Source: Helicobacter pylori oki112
Lineage (GTDB): Bacteria; Campylobacterota; Campylobacteria; Campylobacterales; Helicobacteraceae
Direction: 5' to 3'
NCBI RefSeq assembly: GCF_000600085.1
Contig: NZ_CP006821.1
Coordinates: 1,054,001-1,118,000, forward strand
Length of the DNA: 64,000 bases
Shown here: piece after piece, positions 18,401-25,816 of the stretch
Layout of the letters: each line of letters begins with the position of its first letter
Position numbering within the stretch: the first letter of the stretch is position 1
Notes under the pieces: generated by a model
Told to the model about the DNA's origin: nothing
What the model saw: only the letters and a program-made list of their open reading frames with translations
The model's database searches: none
Translations under genes and position numbers: made by a program

Positions 18401-19107
18401 CCCACTTATTCAAAAATCTAGCCTTTGAAACTTCTATGGAAAAAATTGCAGGGCTTGGTAACCAACAAGGCTCTAATCGCGCCAGAGATTTATTCATTAA
18501 AACGCGCTACTTGCATCAAAACAATAAGAAAATCATGTTTTTAACCGGCACGCCTATAGCTAATTCTTTAAGTGAAATGTATCACTTACAACGCTATTTA
18601 ACCCCTGATGTGTTAAAAGAAAGAGGGCTAGAATTCTTTGATGATTGGGCTAAGACTTATGGGGAAGTGGTGAATGATTTTGAATTAGACACTTCCGCTC
18701 AAAGTTATAAAATGGTTAATCGCTTTTCTAAATTTAGCGATGTGCAAGGCTTAAGCACTATGTATAGAGCTTTTGCGGATATTGTCTCTAATGATGATAT
18801 TTTAAAGCATAACCCCCACTTTGTGCCTAAAGTGTATGGGGATAAACCTATCAATGTGGTGGTGAAAAGAAGCGAAGAAGTGGCTCAATTTATTGGCGTG
18901 GCTTTAGAAAATGGCAAATATAATGAAGGCTCTATCATTGATAGGATGCAAAAATGCGAGGGCAAGAAAAATAAAAAAGGGCAAGACAATATCCTTTCTT
19001 GCACCACAGACGCTAGAAAAGTGGCTTTGGATTACCGCTTGATTGACCCTAACGCTAAAGTAGAAAAAGAATTTTCTAAAAGCTATGCTATGGCAGAAAA
19101 TATCTAT
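12469..19107 (+). pseudogene. Methylase/helicase mega-protein, N-terminal 2213 codons (interrupted by ISHp609)
   Basis: Start at ATG 12469 behind AAAGGA (an upstream TTG in frame is less likely). The intact gene would encode about 2800 aa, as in other ICEHptfs elements. Visible parts: N-terminal helical region to about residue 440; Ser/Arg/Gln-rich disordered region 446-711; N6-methyltransferase domain with NPPYG at N1063; SNF2-like helicase with Walker A GAGKT (K1814), DEAH (D1976) and TGTP motif III. The layout recalls P1 DarB-type antirestriction proteins. ISHp609 interrupts the frame after Tyr (bases 19105-19107); the read-through product ends two codons later, losing helicase motifs IV-VI. 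Confidence 0.85.
13805..14602 (+). CDS. 265-aa ORF nested in the methylase/helicase gene (+1 frame), unknown function
   Basis: ATG at 13805 is preceded by AGGAG with a 6-base spacer. The product is a normal-looking globular, helix-rich, charged protein with four Trp and many Met (for example EIWGFLSLENSQDRL and AFLIMDRWAHYF). In the same bases the host frame gives only Ser/Arg/Gly/Gln/Asn-rich low-complexity sequence (residues 446-711), and its folded-type composition resumes just where this ORF stops. That contrast suggests the +1 frame is the constrained one and the host frame runs through it as a linker (overprinting). No family recognised. An ORF of this length in an AT-rich genome is unlikely by chance, but expression is unproven. 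Confidence 0.6.
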   Translation: MEKKEQIAQMSRIELEQEFRKKFTAEANIKDCKREWSDRVMKNFHTKTLVYLLSLETREEQEEFIDLATNRQFQKNPIEREIDYMNMYLEEMEYQQEQIAMENQVKQAEWKMEQEAKKRGIIPAMREEYHRHRNPHLINKIAPEIWGFLSLENSQDRLDAYAFLIMDRWAHYFPQTMKTKEKGTIMSLIKAVIEQTKMETKALDRMEAQIKRAQGVSDMELLKEAQINQYYHLLKADYIMQDSAHQMDLETLKKTGIKREDFYQI

Positions 19108-19149
19108 CATTAAACTTTCAATTTAATTTTGTTTAAAATATATTATGTG

Positions 19150-19155
19150 TATAAT
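19150..19155 (+). promoter_or_regulatory. Extended -10 box of hicBA
   Basis: TGTGTATAAT contains TATAAT with an upstream TG, about 29 bases before the hicB ATG; the same box is present in the remnant copy (53728-53733). It lets hicBA be transcribed from within the element independently of the interrupted gene. Confidence 0.6.
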
Positions 19156-19183
19156 CATAAGAAATTTAATCAAAGGTAGTGCC

Positions 19184-19402
19184 ATGCTTATAAACGCTGT
19201 CATAGAAAAAGATGAGAATGGGTATTTTGCTTTTGTCCCCTTTCTAAAAGGCTGTGTATCACAAGGGAAAAGTTATGAAGAAGCCCTAAGAAACATTAAA
19301 GAAGCCATAGAGCTTTATTTGGGAGATTTAGAAGCCGATGAGTTAGCTTTTCTTTCTAAGAAAAATTCTGTAATAGCACCCATTGAGATAGCTTTTGCCT
19401 GA
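19184..19402 (+). CDS. hicB: HicB-type antitoxin (ISHp609 copy)
   Basis: I use ATG at 19184 (MLINAVIEKDENGYFAF) behind AAAGGT; 72 aa. The sequence has the HicB partial RNase H-like fold signature: Y-F-A-F-V-P-x-L-x-G-C-x-S-x-G-x-S-x-E-E-A followed by an amphipathic helix ending in YLGDLEADE. It should bind and neutralise HicA and repress its own promoter. Its stop overlaps the hicA start. DNA identical to 53762-53980. Confidence 0.85.
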   Translation: MLINAVIEKDENGYFAFVPFLKGCVSQGKSYEEALRNIKEAIELYLGDLEADELAFLSKKNSVIAPIEIAFA

Positions 19403-19589
19403 ATTGCCACGACTCACAGCTAAAGAAGCAGAGAAGCTATTATTGCAGAATGGATTTGTTTTCTCTAGGCAAAAAGGCAGCCATAGAATTTATGTGAAAG
19501 ATAAAATCAGGCAGGTTTTGCCTTTTCATTCTGGCGAAATCTTGCACCCTAAAATAGTGAAAGAAATCATGGAAAATATCCTTAAATGA
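19395..19589 (+). CDS. hicA: HicA-type mRNA interferase toxin (ISHp609 copy)
   Basis: 64 aa from TTG at 19395 (or TTG 19404), overlapping the hicB stop. The double-stranded-RNA-binding-like fold signature is clear: LTAKEAEKLLLQNGF, then RQKGSHRIYVK with the likely catalytic H30, and a C-terminal LHPKIVKEIM. HicA toxins cleave mRNA when HicB is lost. Here the pair is cargo of an insertion sequence, overlapping tnpA by four bases. The gene order antitoxin-toxin is the reverse of the commonest hicAB order but is known. Confidence 0.85.
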   Translation: MPELPRLTAKEAEKLLLQNGFVFSRQKGSHRIYVKDKIRQVLPFHSGEILHPKIVKEIMENILK

Positions 19590-20224
19590 AATCTAAAGAA
19601 GTCTTAAAGATCTTAAAAATATCCCGTGTTACTCTTTGGAAGTATGTTAAAAGTGGAAAGATACGAGTTAAACAAGAACCCAATGGTTACTATATATACA
19701 TATACAACGATTCTGATGTCTATTCTTTAGCAGGAATTGAAGATGGTAGGCTGAATGTAGTTTATGCTAGGGTAAGCACTCAAAAGCAGAAACAAGACTT
19801 GCACAATCAAATAGAAAACTGTATCTCTTTTATAAATGCTAAAGGAATATCTGTAGATAGTATCTATTCTGATATTAAAAGCGGCATGTCTTTGGACAGA
19901 AAGGGTTTTATGGAACTTCTTAATGCGGTAATGGCGTTTAAAATTAAGGCGGTTTATATTTCCTATAAAGACCGATTAGCTAGATTGAGCTATGAGTTAG
20001 TAGAAAAGCTATTTAGCGATTATGGCACTAAAATCGTTATTATCAATCAGTGTGAATCAATCAGTTTAGAGCAAGAACTGTTTGAGGACATCATGCAAAC
20101 AATCCATTCTTTTTCTATGAAGATGTATTCTAAGTGCCGCATTGCTAAAAAGTTGCTTTTAGAGAGTAAGGTTAATCCAGCCTTGCTAAAATCTCTTAAT
20201 GGGGAAACAGATGACCTTGACTGA
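19586..20224 (+). CDS. tnpA: IS607-type serine recombinase transposase (TnpA/OrfA)
   Basis: 212 aa. An N-terminal MerR-like helix-turn-helix (SKEVLKILKISRVTLWKYVKSGKI) is followed by a small serine-recombinase catalytic domain: VVYARVSTQKQKQDL with nucleophile S64, and YKDRLARLSYELVEKLF. This class recombines circular IS intermediates with little target duplication, in agreement with the clean junction seen here. It overlaps hicA by four bases upstream and tnpB by 26 bases downstream. It appears intact. Confidence 0.92.
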   Translation: MKSKEVLKILKISRVTLWKYVKSGKIRVKQEPNGYYIYIYNDSDVYSLAGIEDGRLNVVYARVSTQKQKQDLHNQIENCISFINAKGISVDSIYSDIKSGMSLDRKGFMELLNAVMAFKIKAVYISYKDRLARLSYELVEKLFSDYGTKIVIINQCESISLEQELFEDIMQTIHSFSMKMYSKCRIAKKLLLESKVNPALLKSLNGETDDLD

Positions 20225-21440
20225 ACGTCATATTATTAGACCCACGCACCCCATTTTTAAACGCATTAAGGACTTTTGTCATCTGTCTAAAAACCTTTAC
20301 AACTACGCTAATTTTATTTTAAGAGAGTATTACTTTGCAGGTTTTAAGTTGCCTACAGCCTACGATTTAATCAATCGCTTTGTCAAAGAAAGCCAAAGAG
20401 ATTACAAAGCTTTGCCTGCCCAAAGCGCGCAACAGGTATTAATGCTTTTATCTCAAAATTGGAAAAGCTATTTAAAAGCCCTTAAAGCTTACAAACTCAA
20501 GCCTTCTAGCTTTCTAGCGCGTCCAAAAATCCCTAAATTCAAACCAAAAGATGGCGTATCTATAGGGGTTTTAACAAACCAGCAAACTAGCTTTACGAAA
20601 GGGCGCATGACAAAAATTAAATTCCCAAAAAAAGCTAATTTAAAAAGACTTATCACTAAAATAAACCCTCAAACTTCTAGGCTAAAGCAAGTACGCTTAA
20701 TCCCTAAAACCACTTGTTTTATCGTGGAAGTTGTCTATGAGCAAACCACGCACAAACTTCCACAAACTCATGGCATTGGCATTATGGGTATTGATCTAGG
20801 CTTGAACAACTTCGTAACTGCAATAGATAATCAAAGTAGTCCTTTTATTATCAAAGGCGGAGGGGTGAAGTCTGTCAATCAGTGGTTTAACAAACTCAAA
20901 GCCCATTATCAAGCCAAAGCCAAGACTTCAAATAAGCGCTTTTGGACAAAACGCTTAGGCAAATTAGCTCTATGGCGGGAGTGTAAAGTCAATGATTTTA
21001 TGCACAAGGCGAGCGCCTATGTGGTGGGGCATTGCTTAAAAAAGGGCATTTCTACAATTGTCATCGGTAAAAATGATGGCTGGAAACAAGAGCTAAAGCT
21101 AGGCAAGAGAACCAATCAGAACTTTACTAATATCCCTTATGAATCCTTTATTGAAAAACTAGCCTACAAGTGCGCTTTAGTTGGGATAATTTTGCATTCA
21201 ATAGAAGAGAGATTTACGAGCAAGTGCGACCACTTGGCTAACGAACCTATGCAGCACCACGAGCAATATTTAGGTAAAAGAGTTAAACGAGGGCTATTTA
21301 AATCTAGCATAGGCAAATCCCTAAACGCCGATATTAACGGTGCAATCGGCATTTTAAGAAAAGTATTCCCTGATGCAGTGAAAACTCTAAGGGATAGCGG
21401 AGTAGTGTTTACTCCAGTAAAAATCTCGTTGGCGTTTTAA
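20199..21440 (+). CDS. tnpB: TnpB (OrfB), RuvC-type RNA-guided nuclease of ISHp609
   Basis: 413 aa from ATG 20199 (ATG 20211 also possible). RuvC-I D199 is in GIDLGLNNF and RuvC-III D378 in LNADINGA. The usual RuvC-II glutamate after IVIG is absent (GKNDGWKQ); E336/E337 in EERFTSKC is a candidate replacement. The zinc-ribbon is reduced, with one Cys in TSKC and no second CxxC. TnpB proteins use an RNA from the 3' end of the gene and right element end to cut a target-adjacent-motif plus guide match, helping to retain the IS. Intact here. Confidence 0.9.
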   Translation: MGKQMTLTERHIIRPTHPIFKRIKDFCHLSKNLYNYANFILREYYFAGFKLPTAYDLINRFVKESQRDYKALPAQSAQQVLMLLSQNWKSYLKALKAYKLKPSSFLARPKIPKFKPKDGVSIGVLTNQQTSFTKGRMTKIKFPKKANLKRLITKINPQTSRLKQVRLIPKTTCFIVEVVYEQTTHKLPQTHGIGIMGIDLGLNNFVTAIDNQSSPFIIKGGGVKSVNQWFNKLKAHYQAKAKTSNKRFWTKRLGKLALWRECKVNDFMHKASAYVVGHCLKKGISTIVIGKNDGWKQELKLGKRTNQNFTNIPYESFIEKLAYKCALVGIILHSIEERFTSKCDHLANEPMQHHEQYLGKRVKRGLFKSSIGKSLNADINGAIGILRKVFPDAVKTLRDSGVVFTPVKISLAF

Positions 21441-21511
21441 ACACGATGGGAAAATTTACAAAAAATAACTTTTTAAATACTTTTAATAAGATTAAAGAGT
21501 TTTTTAGACAT

Positions 21512-23287
21512 GAGAATTATTTAGAAACTCATGCCACTAAAGGCACACAACTTGGTTTCATAGGGCTATCCACACCTAAAACCCATAGCCAAAAAGTGAG
21601 TTTAGAAGCGTTAGATAACGCTCATGAGATAGAAAATAAAAATCCCCTAGATGAAGCTCAAGAACTTTTAGAGAGCTTGTCTAGTTATGATGAAAATGGC
21701 AATCTTATCGCTCCTAGCAAGAAAGAATTAGAGAACGAACTCAAAGAGAGAAAGGCTAAAAGCGTCAATTTAGATGAATAGATAGCTAAAGGCTGTTCGT
21801 TTGATGTTTATAGCGATGTTTTAAGGCATTTAGTCCAAATGGGTATCCCACAAAATGAAATCGCTTTCATCCATGACGCTAAAACCGAAGAGCAAAAGCA
21901 GGATCTGTTTAAAAAGCTCAATCATGGCGGAGTTAGGGTATTATTGGGCAGTCCTGCTAAAATGGGCGTAGGCACTAATGTGCAAGCTAGATTAGTCGCT
22001 ATGCATGAATTAGATTGCCCATGGAGACCTGATGAATTGTTGCAAATGGAAGGGCGTGGGATAAGACAAGGCAATATTTTGCACCAAAACGATCCTGAAA
22101 ATTTTAGAATGAAAATCTATCGCTACGCCACTGAAAAAACTTATGATAGCCGTATGTGGCAAATCATAGAGACTAAATCTAAAGGCATAGAGCAATTTAG
22201 AAACGCGCACAAATTAGGCTTGAATGAATTAGAAGACTTCACTATGGGGAGTTCTAATGCGAGTGAGATGAAAGCAGAAGCGACAGGCAATCCCTTAATT
22301 ATTGAAGAAGTCAAATTGAGGGCTGAAATCAAAAACGAAGAAGCAAAATACAAAGCTTTCAATAAAGAAAATTACTTCAATGAAGAGAATTTGAAAAACA
22401 ACTCTTCTCAATGGGATTATCTCAAACAGGAATTGAAAGATTTAGAAACGCTTCAAAGATCTGTAATAATCCCCACTCATACAGAGATCAAGCTCTATGA
22501 TTTGAAAAATGAAGAGAGTAAGGATTATGAGCTTATCAAAGTTAAAGAAGTAGAGCCTTTAAAAGAAAACGCCTCTATGAGTGAAGAATTAGCGCACAAG
22601 AAACTCAAAGAACAAAACAAGCAAATAGCCGAACAAAATAAAGAAAAGCTAGACGCTATTAAAAAGCAATTTGCAAGCAATTTGAACGACTTGTTTTTCA
22701 ATGAGGAAAGAGATTGTAAGCTTTTAGAATACAAGGGCTTTGTGGTGAACGCTTATAAAACTAAGTATCAAGTGGAGTTTAGTTTAATCCCTAAAGACAA
22801 TCCAAATATTGCCTATAGCCCTAGCAATATGGTTTATAAAAACGATACTGCCAACATGTTTAGCTCTTATAATTTCTGCGGTGAGATTAAATTTGATGGG
22901 TTTTTAAAAAGGTTGGATAACGCTATCACTAAACTCCCTGAAAAAATCAAGGAATTAGAAAACTCCCTTAAAACCACTCAAGAAAATATCGCTAAATACA
23001 CAAGGTTAGTGGAGCAAAAACCTTCTTACCCACGACTAGAATACCTGCAAGCTTTAAAATGGGATCATAAAACTCTAATAGATGATTTAGCTAAAATGAG
23101 CAAAGACAGAGATTATAAGCCTGTGTTCAACCCTAAATCTAAAGAAGTCTTAGAGAAAATGAACGCTGAAAAAAGAGCGAGTTTAGAGAATGAGAGTGTA
23201 ACAGGAGAGATAAAAGAACAAGCCAACCAAGAAGTGCATAGGCCAATGAAAAAAGCGGCTAATGATGATTATGACATGGGGATGTGA
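21512..23287 (+). pseudogene. Methylase/helicase mega-protein, C-terminal part with a nonsense codon
   Basis: Continuation of the interrupted gene in the same frame after ISHp609, starting at ENYLETHATKGTQLGF. TAG at 21779-21781 stops it; the frame then continues cleanly (IAKGCSFDVYSDVLRHLV). The helicase C-lobe follows: LLGSPAKMGVGTNVQ and QMEGRGIRQGN (motif VI arginines), then a long coiled-coil tail with ENASMSEEL and the end NDDYDMGM. A protein could start at ATG 21839, but would lack the ATP-binding lobe. The nonsense codon shows the gene is no longer under selection, or decayed after the IS insertion. Confidence 0.85.
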
Positions 23288-23553
23288 GCTTCACTAATGC
23301 TTTCAATAACATGTTTTTAAATAATGTTATTGAATTTAGCGTAATGCCTTTTAATATTCTTTTTCTCTAAACTTTTCTTTTTTTAAAAACACCCTAAAAA
23401 ACCACCACTAATCAAATTCTACTAACCATTTCAAAAAGAACTAATAGATAACATAATTATTTACAATAACATAGTATTAAGTTTTTTTATTTTATATACT
23501 TTTAAGCTATTTGTATTTAAAATATGTTTAACAAAATGATAAAGGAATAAGCG

Positions 23554-24210
23554 ATGATAATCACCATAGCCAATGAAAAAGGAGGGAGCGGTAAATCCAC
23601 TTTGTGTTTGAACTTGTGCGTTCAATTATTGCTAGACAAGAAAGATATTGCCGCATTAGACACTGATAGTCAAAAGAGTTTGGAAGTGTTTAATAATATT
23701 AGGAGTGAAACAAGTTTGCCCAATTTCACGCTCTTTAATCGCACAGGCAATATCACAGACACCCTAAAACAGATGATGGATAAATACGAATACATCCTTA
23801 TTGATACTAAAGGCGAACATTCCAAAGAAAGCCAAAGGGCTATGCTATTGAGCGATTGGGTGCTAATACCCACCACGCCAAGCCAACTAGACATAGCGGT
23901 GCTATTAGACATGCTAGAAAGGATTAGAGACATCCAAGCGTTGAATGAAAACTTAAAAGCTTGTATTGTGATGAACCGCATCCCTACTATCCCCACTCTT
24001 AAAGAGAAAAAAGCTCTCATTGATTTTATCAACCAAAATAACGCTAATGAAAGCGTGTTTTTAATGGATAATGTATTAAGCGAAAGGATAGCTTATAAGC
24101 GTTCAGTGAGTGAAGGTATGGGCGTGATGGAATACAATGACAATAAAGCTAAAAACGAATGGTCTCAATTCTATGATGAATTGAGCGGGTATTTAGGGGG
24201 CAAAAAATGA
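23554..24210 (+). CDS. parA: ParA-family partition ATPase
   Basis: 218 aa, with AAGGAATAAGC before ATG. Deviant Walker A KGGSGKST (K9-T16), Walker A' lysine included; Walker B DTKGEH near residue 88; and a typical LDTDSQKSL. Such small ParA proteins position or stabilise plasmids and ICEs, or act on secretion complexes. The small ribbon-helix-helix-like gene downstream is the probable partner. Starts a three-gene rightward group separated from the mega-gene by about 270 AT-rich bases that presumably hold its promoter. Confidence 0.9.
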   Translation: MIITIANEKGGSGKSTLCLNLCVQLLLDKKDIAALDTDSQKSLEVFNNIRSETSLPNFTLFNRTGNITDTLKQMMDKYEYILIDTKGEHSKESQRAMLLSDWVLIPTTPSQLDIAVLLDMLERIRDIQALNENLKACIVMNRIPTIPTLKEKKALIDFINQNNANESVFLMDNVLSERIAYKRSVSEGMGVMEYNDNKAKNEWSQFYDELSGYLGGKK

Positions 24211-24291
24211 AATGGTATAATTTATAGTTTAATTCTAAATAACGCTTAATTGTGTTATGATATTAAAAACAATCTACTTTAAAGGATAAAT

Positions 24292-24576
24292 ATGGAATTT
24301 AAAAACACTAAAAAAGATAGGCTGAGCGATTTAGAAAATCGCTTTGAGAATGCCAACAAGCATGAAACAAACAAACATGAAAAAGAAGACAGGAAAAAAG
24401 CCCACACGCTCTATATTTCAGAGAAAGTGATGAATAGCGTAGAAGAGTATTTGAATGAATTTGGAGCGTTCAGAGAAAATAAAAGCGTGTTTGTTCAAGA
24501 CGCTATTGTTTTTTATTTAGAACACAAGAAAAAAGAAATGAAGCAAATGCTTTTAGATAAGGCGAGCAAGTTGTGA
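24292..24576 (+). CDS. Small DNA-binding-like protein downstream of parA
   Basis: 94 aa. The first 40 residues are charged and flexible; the rest (HTLYISEKVMNSVEEYLNEFG and SVFVQDAIVFYLEHKKK) fits a ribbon-helix-helix fold. By position it may be the centromere-binding partner of ParA (inference). AAAGGATAAAT precedes the ATG and a TATGAT -10-like box lies about 40 bases upstream. Confidence 0.6.
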   Translation: MEFKNTKKDRLSDLENRFENANKHETNKHEKEDRKKAHTLYISEKVMNSVEEYLNEFGAFRENKSVFVQDAIVFYLEHKKKEMKQMLLDKASKL

Positions 24577-24607
24577 TTTTATGGTGTTTTCATACCAAGG
24601 AGCTTAA

Positions 24608-25792
24608 ATGAAAAATCCAAGACTTTTAAAGTTGAGAGCGTTGAGTTTGGCATGTTTAATGGGATTAGGCGTGAGCGGGTGTGCGTTTGTAGATAAGCAA
24701 ATTTTAAACGATCACTTGACTAAGGCTAAAAACAACCCAAAATACGATTGCCAAAAAGAAATGTGGTCTTTCCCTAAAAAATACGATGGGATAAATCAGT
24801 GTTTAAAGGCTCAAGAAGAGCTTATTGAACCAATCATCACTAAAAAGATCGATCAGTATCAATGCGGTGATTTCACTAATGAAGGCTTAAAGGATAAGTG
24901 CTTTAAAAGAAACGATGCCTATTTAAACACTCTTTTAACGCCCATCATTCAAAAAAAAGAGCGTCGTTTTAGCTGCTCTGACTTCCATAACCCAGAACTA
25001 AAAGAACAATGCATGGATAAAACTAACGCTTATGAAAAACAAAAAGACCGACAAGAAAGACTAATTAATCTCGCACAATTAGAAGCGTTTGAAAAAGAAT
25101 ACACGCAATATAAACCATACATTATCCCTTACTTCACCAAAGAATGCGTTAAAAATGCGCCCAATTTAGCTAACAAGGAAAGACTATGCCAAAAAGAAGT
25201 GCATGAAAAATTTCACGACCCTTATTCTAGCTCTAAAGAATTGAGCGTTGAATCAGCCATTTCTTTTTGCATTAAAAAAGTTGATGCTAAATTAGAAAAA
25301 GCCGCTCTTATGAATGGCGTTTATATAAGCTCTTATAAAAAATCTACCCATTGCCAAAGAACGCATTTGGAAAATAAGAGCTTGAAAGAAATCGCTTTAG
25401 AGATGAACCCTAAATTAGAAAAGCAAAGCCCTTTTATTGATGCAAACAAGTTGGCTATTCAATCTGCAGAGCTGTTGAGAAAGAATAAAGATGCCTTAAT
25501 CGCTTTTGCTGCAGATATTTGCATGGAGCGTAACGAACATAAAAAAGAAGAGTTTATCAGCCTTAAAGATAGTTGCACCCAATCGCAAGCCAAACTCTAT
25601 AACAACAAAGAGCGCTTTGACAAATTCATACAAGATTACCAAAAAGACTTAAAAACTTGTCTTTTAGACACTTCTAACACTAAAGAAGAAGTGGAGCAAA
25701 ATTTTTCACAATGCCAAAAAGAGCAATTGAGAGACGATAACAAAGGCTTGGGCTTCACTTTAGAAGAATTGGTTAAAAAATACGCTAAGTAA
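24608..25792 (+). CDS. Cysteine-rich lipoprotein of the conjugative element
   Basis: 394 aa with signal peptide and lipobox VSGC (lipidated C25). The mature part is charged and helical, with repeated modules of the form (Y/F)-x-C-x-D-F-x-(N)-x-x-L-K-x-x-C near residues 54-130 and further Cys pairs later, likely disulphides. AAGGAGC precedes the ATG. Conserved next to parA in ICEHptfs elements; possibly an envelope-anchored mating or exclusion factor, but the family is not recognised. Confidence 0.65.
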   Translation: MKNPRLLKLRALSLACLMGLGVSGCAFVDKQILNDHLTKAKNNPKYDCQKEMWSFPKKYDGINQCLKAQEELIEPIITKKIDQYQCGDFTNEGLKDKCFKRNDAYLNTLLTPIIQKKERRFSCSDFHNPELKEQCMDKTNAYEKQKDRQERLINLAQLEAFEKEYTQYKPYIIPYFTKECVKNAPNLANKERLCQKEVHEKFHDPYSSSKELSVESAISFCIKKVDAKLEKAALMNGVYISSYKKSTHCQRTHLENKSLKEIALEMNPKLEKQSPFIDANKLAIQSAELLRKNKDALIAFAADICMERNEHKKEEFISLKDSCTQSQAKLYNNKERFDKFIQDYQKDLKTCLLDTSNTKEEVEQNFSQCQKEQLRDDNKGLGFTLEELVKKYAK

Positions 25793-25816
25793 AGTTATTT
25801 AATTTTATGGATGGTT

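Larger units (their letters stand above)
19108..21511 (+). mobile_element. ISHp609 (chimeric IS605-group element with serine transposase), complete
   Basis: Carries hicB-hicA (jhp0960/jhp0961 type), tnpA (serine recombinase) and tnpB, the known four-gene content of ISHp609. Exact ends are inferred from the broken host gene: joining TAT at 19105-19107 to GAG at 21512 restores the frame as ...ENIY-ENYLETHATKG, with no duplicated or lost bases. The left end thus abuts TAT, the preference described for this element. On this reading the element is 2404 bp. The end could be off by a base or two. Confidence 0.85.

Noticed and set aside
23288-23553. Possible tRNA or small gene between the mega-gene and parA
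   Set aside because: Only AT-rich sequence; no tRNA-like cloverleaf or coupled start seen anywhere in the window.
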